Positions 45,794-55,471 are shown, numbered from the stretch's first letter. The stretch is 64,000 bases of DNA from Polyangiaceae bacterium (GCA_013361525.1 JABFXY010000134.1:1-64000); one strand, 5' to 3'. Numbers and translations are program-made. Notes: generated by a model not told the origin, from the letters alone.

Positions 45794-47419
45794 ATGGCTG
45801 CCAAAGACATCATTTACAAAGAGTCGGCTCGCAACCTCATCCTCAACGGCGTCAATGCGCTCGCCGACGCGGTGAAGGTCACCCTCGGCCCCAAGGGCCG
45901 CAACGTCGTCATCGAGAAGAGCTTCGGCTCGCCGACGGTGACGAAGGACGGCGTGACGGTCGCGAAAGAGATCGAGCTCGAGAACCGTTTCGAGAACATG
46001 GGCGCCCAGATGGTGCGCGAGGTCGCGTCGAAGACCTCCGACATCGCTGGTGACGGCACCACGACGGCGACCGTGCTCGCGCAGTCGATCTTCCGCGAGG
46101 GCTCCAAGCTCGTCGCCGCGGGCCACAACCCGATGGAGATCAAGCGCGGCATCGACAAGGCCGTCGAGGCCGTGACGGCGCACCTCAAAGAGTCCGGCAA
46201 GATGACGAAGGACTCGAAGGAGATCGCGCAGGTCGGCACGATCAGCGCCAACGGCGACGCGACGATCGGCAAGCTCCTCGCGGACGCGATGGAGAAGGTC
46301 GGCAAGGAAGGCGTCATCACCGTCGAGGAGGCGAAGAGCGCCGAGACGACGCTCGACGTCGTCGAGGGTATGCAGTTCGACCGCGGCTACCTCTCCCCGT
46401 ACTTCGTGACGGATCCGGAGAACATGAAGGTCGTGCTCGAGGACTGCTACCTCCTCATCGCCGAGCGCAAGATCAGCAACATGAAGGATCTGCTCCCGGT
46501 GCTCGAGGCGATTGCCAAGGCGCAGAAGCAGTTCCTCATCATCGCCGAGGACGTCGAGGGCGAGGCGCTCGCGACGCTCGTCGTCAACAAGCTCCGCGGC
46601 ACGCTCCACTGCGCCGCCGTGAAGGCCCCCGGCTTCGGTGATCGCCGCAAGGAGATGCTCAAGGACATCGCCATGCTGACGGACGGTCAGGTGATCGCGG
46701 AGGAGCTCGGGCTCAAGCTCGAGAACGTCACGATCAGCGACCTCGGCCGCGCCAAGAGCATCATCATCGACAAGGACAACACCACCATCGTCGGTGGCCA
46801 GGGCAAGAAGGACAAGATCGAGGCCCGGAAGAAGGAAATCCGCGCCCAGATCGAGACCACGACCAGCGACTACGATCGCGAGAAGCTCCAGGAGCGCCTC
46901 GCGAAGATCGCCGGCGGCGTCGCGGTCATCAAGGTCGGCGCTGCGACCGAGACCGAGATGAAAGAGAAGAAGGCACGCGTCGAGGACGCGCTCCACGCGA
47001 CCCGCGCGGCCGTGGAAGAGGGCATCGTCGCCGGCGGCGGCGTGGCGCTCATCCGCGCGCAGTCTGCGCTCGCGAACGTCAAGGTCGAGCACGACCAGCA
47101 GTTCGGCGTCTCGATCATCAAGCGCGCCTGCGAAGAGCCCCTCCGCCAGATCGCGGCGAACGCGGGCGAAGAAGGCTCGATCATCGTGCAGAAGGTCCGC
47201 GAGGGTAAGGCCTCGTTCGGCTGGAACGCGGCGTCGGGCGAGTACGGCGACCTCATCGAGATGGGCGTCATCGACCCGGTGAAGGTCGTGCGCTCGGCTC
47301 TCCAGAACGCGGCCAGCGTCGCGAGCCTCATGCTCACGACCGAGGCGCTCGTCGCAGAGCGTCCGAAGGACGAGAAGAAGGAAGCGGGCGGCGGCGGTCA
47401 CGGCCACGACCACTTCTGA
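45794..47419 (+). CDS. groEL: Chaperonin GroEL
   Basis: 541 residues. The chaperonin motifs are present: VTLGPKGRNVVIEKSFGSPT, the ATPase segment GDGTTTATVL (86-95, D87), the VEEGIVAGGGVAL block and NAASVASLMLTTEAL. It folds proteins in the cytoplasm with GroES. The C-terminus is GGGGHGHDHF instead of the common Gly-Gly-Met repeat, so the cavity tail is His-rich. The ribosome-binding site GAAGGAG is 8 bases upstream. A terminator follows at 47440. Confidence 0.99.
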   Translation: MAAKDIIYKESARNLILNGVNALADAVKVTLGPKGRNVVIEKSFGSPTVTKDGVTVAKEIELENRFENMGAQMVREVASKTSDIAGDGTTTATVLAQSIFREGSKLVAAGHNPMEIKRGIDKAVEAVTAHLKESGKMTKDSKEIAQVGTISANGDATIGKLLADAMEKVGKEGVITVEEAKSAETTLDVVEGMQFDRGYLSPYFVTDPENMKVVLEDCYLLIAERKISNMKDLLPVLEAIAKAQKQFLIIAEDVEGEALATLVVNKLRGTLHCAAVKAPGFGDRRKEMLKDIAMLTDGQVIAEELGLKLENVTISDLGRAKSIIIDKDNTTIVGGQGKKDKIEARKKEIRAQIETTTSDYDREKLQERLAKIAGGVAVIKVGAATETEMKEKKARVEDALHATRAAVEEGIVAGGGVALIRAQSALANVKVEHDQQFGVSIIKRACEEPLRQIAANAGEEGSIIVQKVREGKASFGWNAASGEYGDLIEMGVIDPVKVVRSALQNAASVASLMLTTEALVAERPKDEKKEAGGGGHGHDHF

Positions 47420-47439
47420 TCTCGGCTGAGATCGATCGA

Positions 47440-47477
47440 CGAAGGCCGGTGCTTCCCGAGAGGGGCGCCGGCCTTCG
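47440..47477 (+). terminator. Terminator after groEL
   Basis: CGAAGGCCGG (47440-47449) pairs with CCGGCCTTCG (47468-47477), starting about 20 bp after the stop codon. Confidence 0.7.
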
Positions 47478-47490
47478 GCGTTTGCGGATG

Positions 47491-47522
<32 letters not shown>

Positions 47523-47548
47523 AGAGCGTTCCTCTGTTGCCAGCCGAT

Positions 47549-49042
47549 TTACTGGATGCTCCCGCTTTCGATCACGACGCTGCGATTCACGATCTTGTTC
47601 GCAAACACGTCGTCGTGCGTAACGAGGAGCACACACCCCGGATACGACGCGAGGGCAGCCTCGAGGCGCTCGACGCTCGGTAGATCCATGTGGTTCGTCG
47701 GCTCGTCCAAGACGAGTGCCCAGACCTGACGGGCGAGCGCCTCGGCGAGGACGAGCTTCCGCGCTTCACCCGGAGAGAACCCCTCGCGGCCGCCGCGCGC
47801 GACCCGATCCGGATCGCTGCCGAGCGCAGCGAAGATGGAGAGGAGCCTGCCGCGGGTCTCGTTGTCGATCGACGAGATGCGCTCGACCAACGCCGTCACG
47901 TCGGCGGCCTCGAGCTCCTGCGGCAGGTAGAGGATTCGATCTCTCCGCGGAAGCGCTGCGACGAGCGCCTCGAGGAGCGTGGTCTTCCCTGCCCCGTTCG
48001 GCCCTTCGATGCGCACGCGATCGTCGCGCCCGATGGTCACGCGAACGTCGCGCAGGACGATGTGGTCACCGGCACGCAGCTCGTCGCGATCGAGATGAAA
48101 CAGCACCTGATTCGGAGCGCGCTCGAACTTCGCGAAGATCTTGCTTCCGAGCGTCGCGTCGCGCTCGATTTCCGGCACGGCCTGTCTTGCGCGATCGAGC
48201 TCGCCGCGCGCGGTTCCGACGACGCGGCCCGCCCGGCTCTCGGCCCAGCTCGCCTTCGTCGTCGCGATGATCCCGCGCGCGTCGGAGTCGTTCTTGTCCT
48301 TCATCCGCGCGCGCGTGCTCTTGCCCGCGGTCGCGCCAGCTTGCGCGCGGCGAGCTGCGTCGAGGTGCGCTTCGGCTTGCCGCACGCGATCGCGGGCGCC
48401 CGCGTGTGCCTGCTCCTCGGCTGCGCGCTCGCGCTGCCAGAGCGGCAACGCTTCGCTGTACGAGCCGGGGTACGGGGTGACTGCGCGTCGATGAATGCGC
48501 AGCGTCGACGACGTGAGGGCGTCGAGCACCGTGCGGTCGTGCGAGACGACGACACCGACACCCGAGAACCGCCGGAGCGCGCCGAGCAGCCTTCGCCGCG
48601 CGTCCGCGTCGAGATGATTCGTGGGCTCGTCGAGGAGCAGCACGTCGGGCTCACGCGCGAGCGCCGCCGCGATTTGCCATCGCTTGCGCTCGCCCGGCGA
48701 CAGCGTCGGCCAACGCTCGAGCCCGGCTGGATCCAACGCCAACCGACCACGCAGCTCGGACGCGAGACCGTCGTCACGCCGCGCGAGCGCTTCGACGTCG
48801 GCGTTCTTCGCGTCGACCCGCTGCGGGCAATACGCGATCACGGCGTCACGCGGCTGCACCGCGACGCTTCCTTCATGCGGCGCGAGCTCGCCCGCGAGCA
48901 CCGCAAGCAGCGTCGTCTTGCCGGCACCATTGGCCCCGACGAGACCGTAGAAGCCTCGATCGAGCACCAGGGACACATCTTCCAAAACCGGGACGGACGC
49001 CGACCATGCGACGCCGATCCCGTGCAATTGCAGCACGGCCAT
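47549..49042 (-). CDS. ABC-F family ATPase
   Basis: 497 residues from the ATG at 49042, which has a GAGGAGAA ribosome-binding sequence. Two ATP-binding cassettes on one chain without membrane segments: GANGAGKT, LSPGERKR and LLLDEPTNHLD in the first; GPNGAGKT, FSPGEARK and VLDEPTNHMD in the second. A charged helical linker (about 210-300) joins them. ABC-F proteins act on the ribosome, in translation control or antibiotic protection. The linker type does not let me assign one. Confidence 0.9.
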   Translation of the reverse strand: MAVLQLHGIGVAWSASVPVLEDVSLVLDRGFYGLVGANGAGKTTLLAVLAGELAPHEGSVAVQPRDAVIAYCPQRVDAKNADVEALARRDDGLASELRGRLALDPAGLERWPTLSPGERKRWQIAAALAREPDVLLLDEPTNHLDADARRRLLGALRRFSGVGVVVSHDRTVLDALTSSTLRIHRRAVTPYPGSYSEALPLWQRERAAEEQAHAGARDRVRQAEAHLDAARRAQAGATAGKSTRARMKDKNDSDARGIIATTKASWAESRAGRVVGTARGELDRARQAVPEIERDATLGSKIFAKFERAPNQVLFHLDRDELRAGDHIVLRDVRVTIGRDDRVRIEGPNGAGKTTLLEALVAALPRRDRILYLPQELEAADVTALVERISSIDNETRGRLLSIFAALGSDPDRVARGGREGFSPGEARKLVLAEALARQVWALVLDEPTNHMDLPSVERLEAALASYPGCVLLVTHDDVFANKIVNRSVVIESGSIQ

Positions 49043-49196
49043 GAAGCTTCTCCTCTCGCGAGCACGCTCGCGCACGGCTCGCGGGCCGCGCGCGCATTCA
49101 GCGGTGACTGGGTGAGGAGAAATCAGGCCATGAGAGCGCCATCACGAATGGCGCACGCAATCGATAGCACACGAAGCGACCAAAGGCACAAGGTGG

Positions 49197-50468
49197 TCAA
49201 CCCGCGAGCACCGAGTCGAGGCGGTGAACGGCTCGCCGGGCGTGCCTCGCGTGCAACCGCTCGACGGCGGCCGGTTTCAATTGGCCCATACGTTCGGCAC
49301 CCGACGGAACGTCGCCTTCATCGAATGCAATCGTCGCATTGCGCAGCTCCCGGACCGCATCAGCGACCTCCGAGCCGCCGCACCGCAATGCCCATCGAAG
49401 AACGAGCCATCCGAGCTCGGCGTGGCGCGCCTCGTCGATCGCTATCGCGCCGTGCACGCGCCGCGCGCGTCCGCATTGCGACGAGCTCGACGATGCGCGG
49501 GCTCGCTCGGCCGCGGCGCCCTCGGACAAACAGCCGTCGAGCCAGCTTTCGACGGCGAGCCGCGTGACACCGTCGCGCCCTCGGAAGGTCGGTCGCGGCG
49601 TCGTCGCCGGCAGGACGGGACGCACGCGCGCCCCCGCATAACGAGTCGCCATCGCGGCACACGCCCGCGCGTGGGCGATCTCGTCGCGCGCTGCACCGAG
49701 CGCCGCTTCGACGAGGGTGTCGGGAGCGCCATTGGCGAGCAGCTCGGCTGCGAGCTGAAGGAATGCCGGTACCGACGCCGCCTCCGACTGCGCGTCGGTC
49801 GACCAGGCGTCCGCCAACCAAGCTGCGTCGTCGGCCGCGACATTCGATGCCGTGCCCGCGACACGCCTGTCATGGGCACGCGCCGCCTTGGGGAGCCGAA
49901 CGACGCCTCGATCGTCGCGGAGGGGTCTGCCATCGACGCACATCCCGGGCATGCCGAACGTGTGCGGGGCTCGCGCTCCACCGCCCACCGAGTACTCGTC
50001 GAGCAACCACTCGGCGCGCGCGAACATCGTCATGAAGAACGGCATCTGGACGAGAAAACCGGTGTGAATCCCGAAGTCGATTTCGCCGTTGTAATGGCCG
50101 GTCATCCCGAGCTCGCCGACCAAGCCGACCGAGTCCTTGTCGTCGACCTCGGCTCCACCCTGCGCCGCCGTGACGAAGCGAAAGGTGTCGTCGTTGATAC
50201 CGCCGATCTGAAAGAGCCCGCCGACACCGCCACGTTCGCCCGAGGAGCAATCCCACGCGTCCCCCTCGATGAGCCCCATGAAGTGACCTTCCAGGCCATA
50301 GCCGACCCCGAGCCGGTCTTCGCCGAACGTGAAGCTCACATAGAGGCCGGCGCCACCCGAAACCTCTTGGGGCTGCGCCTGCGCCTCGGTCGGAAAGAGC
50401 GCGGCAGCGGCGGCGGCGGTAGCGGCCAGCTTCAAGAGGAGACGTTTCCGGTTCGAAGCCAAGTTCAT
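49197..50468 (-). CDS. Outer-membrane-like domain fused to a ferritin-like domain
   Basis: 423 residues from the ATG at 50468. Residues 1-31 are a signal peptide ending AQA. About 35-175 are glycine-rich beta sequence like an outer-membrane or surface beta domain. About 225-423 form a ferritin-like helical domain with diiron ligand motifs: E229, E263xxH266 (DEIAHA), a GCLSEGAAAE segment and E345xxxH349 in DEARHAELGW. A function is not established; an exported diiron protein is likely. The split composition suggests a fusion. Confidence 0.65.
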   Translation of the reverse strand: MNLASNRKRLLLKLAATAAAAAALFPTEAQAQPQEVSGGAGLYVSFTFGEDRLGVGYGLEGHFMGLIEGDAWDCSSGERGGVGGLFQIGGINDDTFRFVTAAQGGAEVDDKDSVGLVGELGMTGHYNGEIDFGIHTGFLVQMPFFMTMFARAEWLLDEYSVGGGARAPHTFGMPGMCVDGRPLRDDRGVVRLPKAARAHDRRVAGTASNVAADDAAWLADAWSTDAQSEAASVPAFLQLAAELLANGAPDTLVEAALGAARDEIAHARACAAMATRYAGARVRPVLPATTPRPTFRGRDGVTRLAVESWLDGCLSEGAAAERARASSSSSQCGRARRVHGAIAIDEARHAELGWLVLRWALRCGGSEVADAVRELRNATIAFDEGDVPSGAERMGQLKPAAVERLHARHARRAVHRLDSVLAG

Positions 50469-50730
50469 GGCCGCGCCGATTTGCACCCGACATGCCAGCG
50501 CCGCTCAGGCGGACGCGTACCCCGGCCCTCATCGGCGCACAGGGGCGCCGTCTCTTCATGCGAACGCGCGTTCTCGATGCGCGCGCCGCGAGCTTCGCTG
50601 CCGATGAGCTGACGCGTGTGATCGAAATGATCGGCGCCGTCTCGACGCAGGATCTCGCCTGCACGCGGGTCGATTTGGAGGCTCGCCTTGTTGATAGGCT
50701 GGGGCACGACCATTGCCAGGCGGGACCCTC

Positions 50731-51501
50731 ATGATTCGACGACGTGCTTCTCTTCGTTCAACGCGCGCGGCGCTGATGGTGCTCGGAACCCTCGCGATCT
50801 CGTTCACCGCCGCCGACGTGTTGGCCGACGACGAGCCGGAGAAGGAGCAGATCGTCAAACGCCGCCGCGTCTACGGCTCCCACGACACCGACGAGAAGTC
50901 GGACGACAAAGTGGAAGTCGAAGGCGACGCGAAGATCGGCGGCGACGCTGAAGAGAAGGTCGTCGTCGTCAAAAAGAAGAAGAAGCGGACGCGCGCCGAA
51001 GCACCAGAGGTCGGTGACCCCCCGGAGGAGATCGACAACTACCTCCAAGGTCTCAAGGAAGAGATCGGCGATCTCAAAGACCGAATGAAAGAGGCGCGCC
51101 GCAATGGCGATGCCGACGAGGCCATTGCGATCCGGGAAGAGCTCAACGAGCGCGACCGCTTCTACAAGGACGAACAGGATCGTCTGACGAGCCGCAATAC
51201 GGGCCTCATCGCGGGCGGCGCCACGCTCTCCGCGCTCGGCGGCGTGTCGATCGTCGCGAGCCTCGTGCTCGTCATCGGTTATGGCCTCTCGGCCGTCGAC
51301 GGCAATGCAGACGACGAATACGGCTGGGGCTCGCTCGCCTGTCTCGGCGGCGGCGTCGCATTGCTCGGCGGCGGCGGCGCGATGATCGGCGTCGGTATGG
51401 TGCGCCGCCCGAAAGAGGCGACCGACGCGTGGATTCAGCCCTCGTTCGGAGCTGCCGCGCTGGCGCCCACGCCGGGGCTCACCGTGACTTGGAAGTTCTG
51501 A
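50731..51501 (+). CDS. Exported protein with coiled coil and two membrane segments
   Basis: 256 residues from the ATG at 50731. Signal peptide (about 1-33), a Lys/Glu-rich segment, a coiled coil (about 105-155, EIDNYLQGLKEEIGDLKDRMKEA...), then two hydrophobic stretches (about 160-195 and 203-230). No family is recognised. Its 3' end overlaps the convergent tetR gene by 23 bp. Confidence 0.65.
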   Translation: MIRRRASLRSTRAALMVLGTLAISFTAADVLADDEPEKEQIVKRRRVYGSHDTDEKSDDKVEVEGDAKIGGDAEEKVVVVKKKKKRTRAEAPEVGDPPEEIDNYLQGLKEEIGDLKDRMKEARRNGDADEAIAIREELNERDRFYKDEQDRLTSRNTGLIAGGATLSALGGVSIVASLVLVIGYGLSAVDGNADDEYGWGSLACLGGGVALLGGGGAMIGVGMVRRPKEATDAWIQPSFGAAALAPTPGLTVTWKF

Positions 51502-52171
51502 TTCGAGCGGTGGGCGCCCCGCCGCCTTTTCTTGCTTGGCGCTCGCCTGCCGGACGAAGCAAGCGTTCGAGCTCGTCGTCGACGTCGCTCGGGACGAACG
51601 CCATCGGGTTCACGCCGAGCTGAAGGCGCGCCCCGATGATGTACGAGGTCACGACGCGCGCTCCGGCGATGGGATCGAGGTCGGAGCGGATCGTGCCGGC
51701 GCTCGCGGCCGCGCGGAGCTCGTCGGCGACGATTCGATTCCAATCGTCGTGCAACGTGCGAAATGCCTCGCGCGCGACGGGATCGCGGGAGCTTCGCGAG
51801 ACGAGCTCGAGCAACACGCTGTCGAGCCGCGGGTCCGAAGTGAAGACCCACCACGCGGCGTCGAGGTGCGCGCGGATCGAGAGCTCTTGGCGGGGCTTCG
51901 CGCCGGCTGGAATGGGTGGTCGCGCGGTGAACTTCGCACGCACGAGGTCGACGAGGCCGACGATCAAGTCCTCCTTCGACGCGAAGTAGTAGTGGAGCGT
52001 CGCGACGTTCACCCCGGCCCGCGCCGCGACATCGCGCGTCCGCAAGCCTTCGAGGCCTCGCTCCGCGACCAGCGCGAAAGCCGCGTCGAGCAGCTGTTCC
52101 CGGCGTAAGTCGGCGGTCGTGGGCGCGGTGGCGCCGTCTCGGGGCGCGGATGGAGCAGCCGACCTCTTCAT
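51479..52171 (-). CDS. TetR-family transcription regulator
   Basis: 230 residues. The N-terminal HTH is typical: LLDAAFALVAERGLEGLRTRDVAARAGVNVATLHYYFASKEDL in order from residue 27. The C-terminal part is a ligand-binding helical domain. It is divergent from a VOC-family gene, and an inverted repeat lies in the gap at 52248-52261, so it probably represses that gene and itself until a ligand binds. Confidence 0.9.
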   Translation of the reverse strand: MKRSAAPSAPRDGATAPTTADLRREQLLDAAFALVAERGLEGLRTRDVAARAGVNVATLHYYFASKEDLIVGLVDLVRAKFTARPPIPAGAKPRQELSIRAHLDAAWWVFTSDPRLDSVLLELVSRSSRDPVAREAFRTLHDDWNRIVADELRAAASAGTIRSDLDPIAGARVVTSYIIGARLQLGVNPMAFVPSDVDDELERLLRPAGERQARKGGGAPTARIRTSKSR

Positions 52172-52247
52172 GCAGGGTCGAACCTAGCAGAGACGGCGTC
52201 GGGTCAATCACCTGCTTGACAGCATCTCGGATCGTGGCAAATGGTCC

Positions 52248-52261
52248 ATCAACCAGTTGAT
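52248..52261. promoter_or_regulatory. Probable TetR operator
   Basis: Perfect inverted repeat ATCAAC-CA-GTTGAT in the 164-bp divergent gap. A second imperfect palindrome GTCAA...TTGAC lies at 52203-52220, overlapping a possible -35 TTGACA (52216-52221). Confidence 0.55.
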
Positions 52262-52335
52262 TGACACAACCTTGTTCCCTCCCGCGCGGTTGCCCAAACG
52301 CGCGCGGCCCACGCCCCAACGTAGGTGAGATCATC

Positions 52336-52938
52336 ATGTTGATAGCGATCCGAAACCGTTTCATCGCGCTCGGCTTCGAGGTGTTTACCTATTGGCTGCG
52401 CGCGAAACATCGATTGCGAATCGGCCCCGCGCTGGCGCGGCTCGACCACGTCACCATCCCGGTCACCGATCTCGCGGTCGCCGAGCGCTTCTATTGCGAT
52501 GTGCTCGGCGCCGTTCGGATGATGACCATCGACGCCGCAGCGCTACGGCGATTTGGACGCCCGCCGGCGGACAACGGTGGCGACGGCGTTTTCCACGTTT
52601 CTCTCTGCGTCGGGGGGCATACGCGCGTCGACCTCTTTCTCCAGCGAGACGGCCAACCGGCGATAACGAGAGGCCATCCGCATTTCGCGTTCCGCATCCC
52701 CGCGCGCGCGATGTTGCAATGGAAGGCGCGCCTCGAGGGCGCGGGCGTGCCGACGGACGGCCCATTGCAACTGGGGTTTCCGGGACACGCTTCGCTCTAC
52801 TTCAATGATCCGTCCGGCAATCACCTCGAGCTGGTGAGCCACGGATTCAGCCGGCCGATCCCCATTCGACCGCCGAAGCTGGCCGGCCTCGTGTGGGCGA
52901 AAGACCCCGTGGGCGCGAGCGACGGGGGCGCGGGCTGA
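52336..52938 (+). CDS. VOC/glyoxalase-family protein
   Basis: 200 residues from the ATG at 52336, with GGTGAG 9 bases upstream. After an N-terminal helix, one VOC domain: LDHVTIPVTDLAVAERFYCDVLGA, GVFHVSLCVGGHTRVDLFLQ, FRIPARAMLQWKARLEGAGV and LYFNDPSGNHLELVSHG. Members bind a metal and act as dioxygenases, glyoxalases or drug-binding proteins. The target is unknown; control by the divergent TetR protein suggests induction by a small molecule. Confidence 0.82.
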   Translation: MLIAIRNRFIALGFEVFTYWLRAKHRLRIGPALARLDHVTIPVTDLAVAERFYCDVLGAVRMMTIDAAALRRFGRPPADNGGDGVFHVSLCVGGHTRVDLFLQRDGQPAITRGHPHFAFRIPARAMLQWKARLEGAGVPTDGPLQLGFPGHASLYFNDPSGNHLELVSHGFSRPIPIRPPKLAGLVWAKDPVGASDGGAG

Positions 52939-52969
52939 GCTCACCGCACCCCCGTATCCCGCTATCGCT

Positions 52970-54223
52970 CTACTTCACGCCAACTTCCTCGGACGTGAGC
53001 GCGAAGTACATCACGCTCGGGTCCGTCGGGTGGAACAGCATCACGTTCACGTCATCGTAGGCGTTGTGCTTCCACGTGAGCTCACCGGTGGAGTCGTCGT
53101 ATTCGTAGATGTCCGTGCCGTAGCCCTGGAAGTACGTTCCGAACTCGAAGAAAAGGACGTTTCTATCGGTCGGGTGCGGCGCCAGCGGGACACCATTCGT
53201 GAGGAAAACCCCACCTTCGGGGTCTTCCTCGATGACCGGGACGAAGGTCGAGCCGCCGTCGTCCGAGCGCCAGATCCGTCGAACCTCCTCGCCGATCGCC
53301 GTCCCGAGATCGAAACCCTCGAGCCACACGATGTTGCCGTCGACCGGCGAAATGGCCGACACGAAGGCATTGGCATTGCCGATGGCGCCGACGCCGCCCG
53401 CGGGTGCCCAGGTATCGCCGCCGTCGAAGGTGACGAGCGCGCCGTCACTCATCAATCCGCCGATTGCGTGGTCGAGGTCGGCCGGGTCGAATGCAATGTT
53501 GTAGACGAAGGTGTCGGGGGGCATCCCCATGCCGACCTTGATCCAGGTCGCACCGCCGTCGGTGGATTCGTGCAGCCCGCCGGCACCGTCGCCGATGCGG
53601 ACATGCAGCGGGTCGTTCGCGTCGACGACGACACCGACCGGCGCCGCCGGGGCGGCGTACGTGGTCTGGACGCCGTTCTCGATGCGAATGAAGACCGTCT
53701 CGTTGTCGTACCAGGCGTAGACGCCGCCTGCGGGGCCGGCGGTCAGCTTCATCGTGATGAGCGGGAGTGGGCCCGCGTTCGTCCACGTGCAGCCGGCGTC
53801 GAGCGAGCGGAGAAGCTCCCCCCCGCTCGAAGCGAGCAGCTCGTTCGGTACGCCCGTCGCGACGAGCCCGAACGTGTACTTCAGCCCGCTGATGGTCTCC
53901 GATGTAGGCGTGAGGGTCGCGCCCTTGTCCGTGGTGTACGTGACCGCGCCCGTGCCTTGAATCGGGTTGCACGTCGGGACGACCCAGGACGGCTCTTCAC
54001 CGCCGCCGCTGCCTCCTTCGCCGCCGCCCGCTCCGCCGGAGCCGCCTTGCGGCCCGGCGCCGCCATCGAGGCCGCCCGTTCCGCCCGCTCCGCCGTCCGC
54101 CGGCGGGGAGCCTCCACCACCGTCATTCGAACCGCCGCCGCCGTTGCCACCAGGGCCGGTGTCGTCACCGCACGCGGCCGTCGCCATCACCGAGCCAATC
54201 AAGAACGCTACGAAAGCTCTCAT
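52970..54223 (-). CDS. Lipoprotein with Gly-rich linker and sortilin/BNR-like propeller
   Basis: 417 residues. Signal peptide ending in ATAACG, a Gly/Ser/Asp-rich linker (about 20-78), then a beta-propeller-like domain with repeats of the DGGxTW type (STDGGATWIKVG, FDGGDTWAPAG, SDDGGSTFVPV) like photosynthesis stability/sortilin propellers. Probably on the cell surface. Function unknown. Its linker resembles that of the lipoprotein at 62422-63369. Confidence 0.78.
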   Translation of the reverse strand: MRAFVAFLIGSVMATAACGDDTGPGGNGGGGSNDGGGGSPPADGGAGGTGGLDGGAGPQGGSGGAGGGEGGSGGGEEPSWVVPTCNPIQGTGAVTYTTDKGATLTPTSETISGLKYTFGLVATGVPNELLASSGGELLRSLDAGCTWTNAGPLPLITMKLTAGPAGGVYAWYDNETVFIRIENGVQTTYAAPAAPVGVVVDANDPLHVRIGDGAGGLHESTDGGATWIKVGMGMPPDTFVYNIAFDPADLDHAIGGLMSDGALVTFDGGDTWAPAGGVGAIGNANAFVSAISPVDGNIVWLEGFDLGTAIGEEVRRIWRSDDGGSTFVPVIEEDPEGGVFLTNGVPLAPHPTDRNVLFFEFGTYFQGYGTDIYEYDDSTGELTWKHNAYDDVNVMLFHPTDPSVMYFALTSEEVGVK

Positions 54224-54272
54224 GCCGCGCGGCTTAGCACGTGCGGCCGCGCGTGCGAGTCGAGCGCGCGCT

Positions 54273-54301
54273 CGTCGCGGCGATTGTTCGTCGCCGCGAC
54301 G
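54273..54301. terminator. Hairpin after the DUF3618 operon
   Basis: An 11-bp perfect stem (CGTCGCGGCGA with TCGCCGCGACG) and a 7-nt loop in the 93-bp gap downstream of the DUF3618 gene. It has no U-run, so rho-independent function is uncertain. Confidence 0.45.
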
Positions 54302-54316
54302 ACGCGCTTCACCCGG

Positions 54317-55471
54317 CTAGATGCGGCGATTCGGCGCCATCCATTCGCCGTGACGCCGCTGCGATTGCGGCGTGTATTGCTCACCCCCTGATGGGGGGGA
54401 GAAGGCTTGCTTCGCCGTCTCCTCGACGTGGCCGAGGGCCTCGCGCGCGACGCCCTCGAGCCGCTTCGCGATTCGCTGCTTCGCCTCGCCGAGCAATCGA
54501 TCCTCCTTGTCGGTATGAGGAAGGAGGAGCCCCGCGGCGGCCCCGACCGCGAAGCAGATCGCGCCGACGGCGAGAGGACTGTCGTGCATGTAGTCCTCCA
54601 CGCGGGTCTCGGCGCGCCGGGCATTGCGTTTCCCGCTGTCCATGAGTCGATTGGTGCGCTCCCGCGCTTCGTGGGCGGCGTGCTGCGTCCTCGAGCGGGC
54701 GTCGTCGGCGAGGTTCGAGATCCGATCACCCGCGCGGTGAGCGACGTCCCGCGCCGAATCGCGTGCGTCCCCGAGTCGATGCTGGGCTCGGTCGACGACG
54801 CCGCCGACCCTCTCTTTGCCGCGATCGACGGCGTGCGTCACCGCCTCCTTCGCGCGCTCCACGCGACGCTCGCCCTCGAAATGCGAGGCGCGCGGCTCGC
54901 CGACGACAGGCGCCTCGAGATCGATGTTTCGATCTTGGACGTAGGCATAGGGTTCTTCGGCAATGGTGCGGCGCCGTGCGCCACCTCGTGCATTGCCGAT
55001 CAACAGCCACGCCAAACCTGCGCCGATCATCGCGATCGGAATGGGATTGGCGCGAACGCTGTCCATGACATTCGAACCGGCATTCAGCGCCGTGTGGCCG
55101 GCGCCTCGCGCGGTATCCGCTGCTCGCTCCATCATATGCTCGACCTTTCCGACCGTTGCGTCGCGGACGGCGGTCCGCGCGTGATTCACCTCGTCGATGA
55201 CCTTGCCTTTCGCGTCCTGAATCTCGTTTTGGACCTCCGCGCGAACGCGGTCCTTCGCGTCGCGGAATTCGGAGAGCAGATGCTCCTTGATGTCGGTCAC
55301 CTGCTCTTTGATATGAGCGGGGCTGAGCCGCTCCTCGATCGCGTCGACCGTATGGGTCATTTCATGGCGGGTCTTCGCGATGTCGCTGCGCAGGATGGCT
55401 GCGCGCCGGTCGTCGTGATCGAGCTCCGCGGCTCCTTCGACGACTATCTCGCCAATTCGGCTCCGAGCCAT
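54317..55471 (-). CDS. DUF3618 membrane protein
   Basis: 384 residues from the ATG at 55471. The N-terminal region (RSDIAKTRHEMTHTVDAIEERLSP) is the DUF3618 signature. One hydrophobic segment (about 145-162, PIPIAMIGAGLAWLLIGN) and another near 315-335 bracket amphipathic repeats of the ERAKEAVTHAVDRGKE kind. Similar to YqjD/ElaB stress proteins in form. It overlaps the holin-like gene by 28 bp. Confidence 0.82.
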   Translation of the reverse strand: MARSRIGEIVVEGAAELDHDDRRAAILRSDIAKTRHEMTHTVDAIEERLSPAHIKEQVTDIKEHLLSEFRDAKDRVRAEVQNEIQDAKGKVIDEVNHARTAVRDATVGKVEHMMERAADTARGAGHTALNAGSNVMDSVRANPIPIAMIGAGLAWLLIGNARGGARRRTIAEEPYAYVQDRNIDLEAPVVGEPRASHFEGERRVERAKEAVTHAVDRGKERVGGVVDRAQHRLGDARDSARDVAHRAGDRISNLADDARSRTQHAAHEARERTNRLMDSGKRNARRAETRVEDYMHDSPLAVGAICFAVGAAAGLLLPHTDKEDRLLGEAKQRIAKRLEGVAREALGHVEETAKQAFSPPSGGEQYTPQSQRRHGEWMAPNRRI

